64,000 nt of DNA from Pseudomonas nitroreducens (GTDB lineage Bacteria > Pseudomonadota > Gammaproteobacteria > Pseudomonadales > Pseudomonadaceae): contig NZ_JALJXP010000012.1 of the NCBI RefSeq assembly GCF_024170165.1, positions 124,001 through 188,000 on the forward strand. The letters are read 5' to 3'. Below, in pieces: positions 62,374 to 64,000 of the stretch. The translations under genes and the position numbers were made by a program. Within the stretch, counting starts at the first letter, position 1; each line of letters begins with the position of its first letter. The notes beneath the pieces were generated by a model that was given only the letters and a program-made list of their open reading frames with translations, searched no databases and was not told the DNA's origin.

Positions 62374-62903
62374 AAGTCGAAGGCGGTCTGTGCCGCCTGC
62401 GGGTCCTCGAAGCCTTCCAGCGCCAGCATGCGCATCTTCGAGGTACTGCCGCCCGGCGCGGAGAAGCCGCCGGTCTTGCCGCCACTGGCGAGCACCCGGT
62501 GGCACGGAATGATCAGCGGGATCGGGTTGCTGCCCATCGCCTGCCCCACGGCTCGGGACAAGCCGACATCACCCAGACGCCGGGCGATCTCGCCGTAGGT
62601 CGTGGTTTCACCGCGTCCCAACTGGAGGATGTCGTCGTAGACGCGGCGGTGAAATTCGCTGACCGCGGACAGGTCCAGCGGCACGGTGTCGAAGGACACC
62701 GCCTCGCCTCGCGCATAGCCCAGGATCAGCTGGCGCGCCTCATCGATGAAGGCCGGCCAGTGGGCCGTCTCGCTGCCGAGCTTGTCGAAGCGCTCACGCA
62801 GGCTGTGTACCGAGTCCCCCGGCAGATAGGCGCGCGTGATTCCCTGCGGGCTCCAGGCGAGCCCGAACCAGCCGAGGTCTGTTTCGATCAGGCAGTAATG
62901 CAT
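62370..62903 (-). CDS. Second methylated-DNA-cysteine S-methyltransferase
   Basis: This 177-residue protein has the same fold: FHRRVYDDILQLGRGETTTYGEIARRLG and acceptor Cys134 in IIPCHRVLASGGKTGGFS. It differs enough from ogt to be an old paralogue. Its TAG overlaps the TAA of ogt on the opposite strand (CTAA). It may have a different damage preference, such as larger alkyl groups. Confidence 0.9.
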   Translation of the reverse strand: MHYCLIETDLGWFGLAWSPQGITRAYLPGDSVHSLRERFDKLGSETAHWPAFIDEARQLILGYARGEAVSFDTVPLDLSAVSEFHRRVYDDILQLGRGETTTYGEIARRLGDVGLSRAVGQAMGSNPIPLIIPCHRVLASGGKTGGFSAPGGSTSKMRMLALEGFEDPQAAQTAFDF

Positions 62904-62927
62904 CGGACGAGTCTCTATCCCTATGCC

Positions 62928-63506
62928 CTATCCCGCAACCCTTTCCGCCTTCAGCACGACGTCGCACCAGCGCCGCAACTCTGCACCGATGGCGCCGGCC
63001 GGATCACCCCGGCGCTCGAAGGCCCACCACAGCTGCGCGCCCTGCCACTGGCTGGTCATCAGCCGGCCGAGCATCGGTTGCCGCTGCGGGTCATCGCTCA
63101 ATCGCCGCCCCAACGCCTTGGCCAGCGTGGCGCCCCACTGAGCACCGCGCCGGCGCAGCAGCAGATCGCGCATGTCTTCCCTGAGGATCAGCAGGCCTTC
63201 GGCGTAATCCGCCTCGCCCTCGCCCACCGGGAACATTGCCACCAGCATCTGCACCGCGCCCTCGGGGCTCAGTTCGGCGCTCGCATCGAGCTGCGCGGTC
63301 TGCTCGTCCAGCCGATCCCAGGCGCGCAACAGCACGGCGCGAAGGAACTCCGCCTTGGTCGCGTGCCGCTGCACCAGCGTTGCGGCAGACAACCCGACCT
63401 CGCGGCCCACGGCGGCGAAGGTCACCGCATCAGGCCCTTCGCGCACCATCAGCGCCATGGCGGCATCGAGTATCGCTTCATCGCTCACCGTCTTGGTCCG
63501 AGCCAT
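62928..63506 (-). CDS. TetR-family regulator
   Basis: This 192-residue repressor has an N-terminal helix-turn-helix (DEAILDAAMALMVREGPDAVTFAAVGREVGLSAATLVQRHATKAEFLRAVL) and a divergent ligand domain rich in Trp near the end. GAGG precedes ATG 63506. It is divergent from a DHFR-like gene with a palindrome between, so it probably controls that gene and itself. The ligand is unknown. Confidence 0.87.
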   Translation of the reverse strand: MARTKTVSDEAILDAAMALMVREGPDAVTFAAVGREVGLSAATLVQRHATKAEFLRAVLLRAWDRLDEQTAQLDASAELSPEGAVQMLVAMFPVGEGEADYAEGLLILREDMRDLLLRRRGAQWGATLAKALGRRLSDDPQRQPMLGRLMTSQWQGAQLWWAFERRGDPAGAIGAELRRWCDVVLKAERVAG

Positions 63507-63518
63507 GCCATCCTCTTT

Positions 63519-63540
63519 TATAAATGAACATTCATTTATA
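63519..63540. promoter_or_regulatory. TetR operator candidate
   Basis: Perfect 10-bp arms TATAAATGAA and TTCATTTATA flank CA, in the 67-base divergent region. This is typical of a TetR dimer site overlapping both promoters. Confidence 0.7.
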
Positions 63541-63573
63541 TATTGGCGCAAAGCTTACCCAGGGAAACCCCAT

Positions 63574-64000
63574 ATGGCCAGGATTCTCGGCTACATCGCC
63601 AGCAGCCTCGACGGCTTCATCGCCACCCCGCAGCACGGGCTGGACTGGCTGTTCAAGCATGACCAGCTGCAACTGGGCGAACACGACTACGGCCTGTTCC
63701 TCCAGCGCATCCGCACCGTGGTCATGGGCCGCGCGACCTACGACTTCCTCGCCGCCGATCCCGGCCCCTGGCCCTACGGCGCGCAGCGCGTGCTGGTAGC
63801 GACCTCCCGCCCCATCGATGCGCCGAAAGGCCCGCTGGAAATCCGCAGCGATATCGACGCGCTGATCACCGAACTGCGCGCACTGGACGATGGCGATGTG
63901 TGGATGCTCGGCGGCGGCCAGTTGCAGATGGCCTTCCTGGAGCACGGGGCGCTGGATGAGCTGGAGATCTATGTGATGCCGGAGATCATCGGCGGCGGCT
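63574..64000 (+). CDS. Dihydrofolate reductase family protein, cut by window end
   Basis: This frame opens at ATG 63574 (MARILGYIASSLDGFIATPQHGLDWL) and runs off the end after 142 codons. It matches the RibD C-terminal/DHFR-like family: VVMGRATYDFL, VATSRPID and MLGGGQLQMAFLEHGALDELEIYVMPEIIGGG. These NADPH-dependent reductases have variable substrates. It is divergent from the TetR gene and probably its target. Confidence 0.88.
   Translation, partial: MARILGYIASSLDGFIATPQHGLDWLFKHDQLQLGEHDYGLFLQRIRTVVMGRATYDFLAADPGPWPYGAQRVLVATSRPIDAPKGPLEIRSDIDALITELRALDDGDVWMLGGGQLQMAFLEHGALDELEIYVMPEIIGGG

Overview
The window is about 66% G+C, densely coded and bacterial. Gene content and order point to a Pseudomonas of the P. 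aeruginosa / P. nitroreducens / P. citronellolis kind. From memory, about 1-37.6 kb follows the P. aeruginosa block from ppsR back through cysH, cysB and DAHP synthase to a fatty-acid oxidation pair. The right end (LtaS-like sulfatase, speE, alkA) matches another block of the same genome type. No tRNA, rRNA, prophage, insertion sequence or CRISPR array was seen.

Layout. 0-6.3 kb: end of ppsR, a DUF3300/DUF2950 envelope pair, and a three-gene operon of retropepsin-like protease, inactive transglutaminase with a C-terminal membrane domain, and RimK-like ATP-grasp ligase. 6.6-17.5 kb: a five-gene minus-strand operon for exported and outer-membrane proteins, resembling the poorly understood fil operon of Acinetobacter (small secreted FilA-like protein, C39 peptidase, beta-barrel, FadL-like barrel, FilE-like protein). 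It lies downstream of two tandem MalT-type LuxR regulators. 17.6-30.3 kb: metabolic genes (pabB, thrH, cysH, cysB, DAHP synthase, enoyl-CoA hydratase) mixed with a stress protein, a frameshifted 5'-nucleotidase, a PanE-like reductase, a thioredoxin-like protein and a PilZ protein. 30.4-38.1 kb: small membrane or secreted proteins, a CorA-type transporter, two hydrolase/amidotransferase genes and a fadB/thiolase operon. 38.2-43.3 kb: a cytochrome c, a repeat cluster and the Anbu operon (proteasome-like protease, transglutaminase, alpha-E protein, circularly permuted ATP-grasp). 43.6-49.4 kb: a ydcSTUV-patD polyamine/GABA-type uptake and oxidation operon interrupted by palindromic repeats. 49.6-57.3 kb: an amidotransferase, a RraB-like protein, a DMT exporter, then a Baeyer-Villiger monooxygenase / alpha/beta hydrolase / SDR operon divergent from an AraC regulator, then a TauE exporter. 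57.5-64 kb: LtaS-like sulfatase with an upstream PmrA-box-like site, speE, alkA-ogt, a second alkyltransferase tail-to-tail with ogt, and a TetR gene divergent from a DHFR-like gene cut by the window end.

How it fits together. Two unrelated operons each combine an ATP-grasp ligase, a transglutaminase-fold protein and a protease, which suggests paired making and trimming of peptide bonds. Polyamine genes (speE, ydcSTUV-patD) occur twice. Sulfur genes (cysH, cysB) sit together. The fil-like locus is the best candidate for a little-described system: its parts look like a secretion or assembly machine for a small surface protein, and it probably answers to two adjacent ATP-binding regulators. Many intergenic gaps hold REP-type inverted repeats or strong rho-independent terminators.
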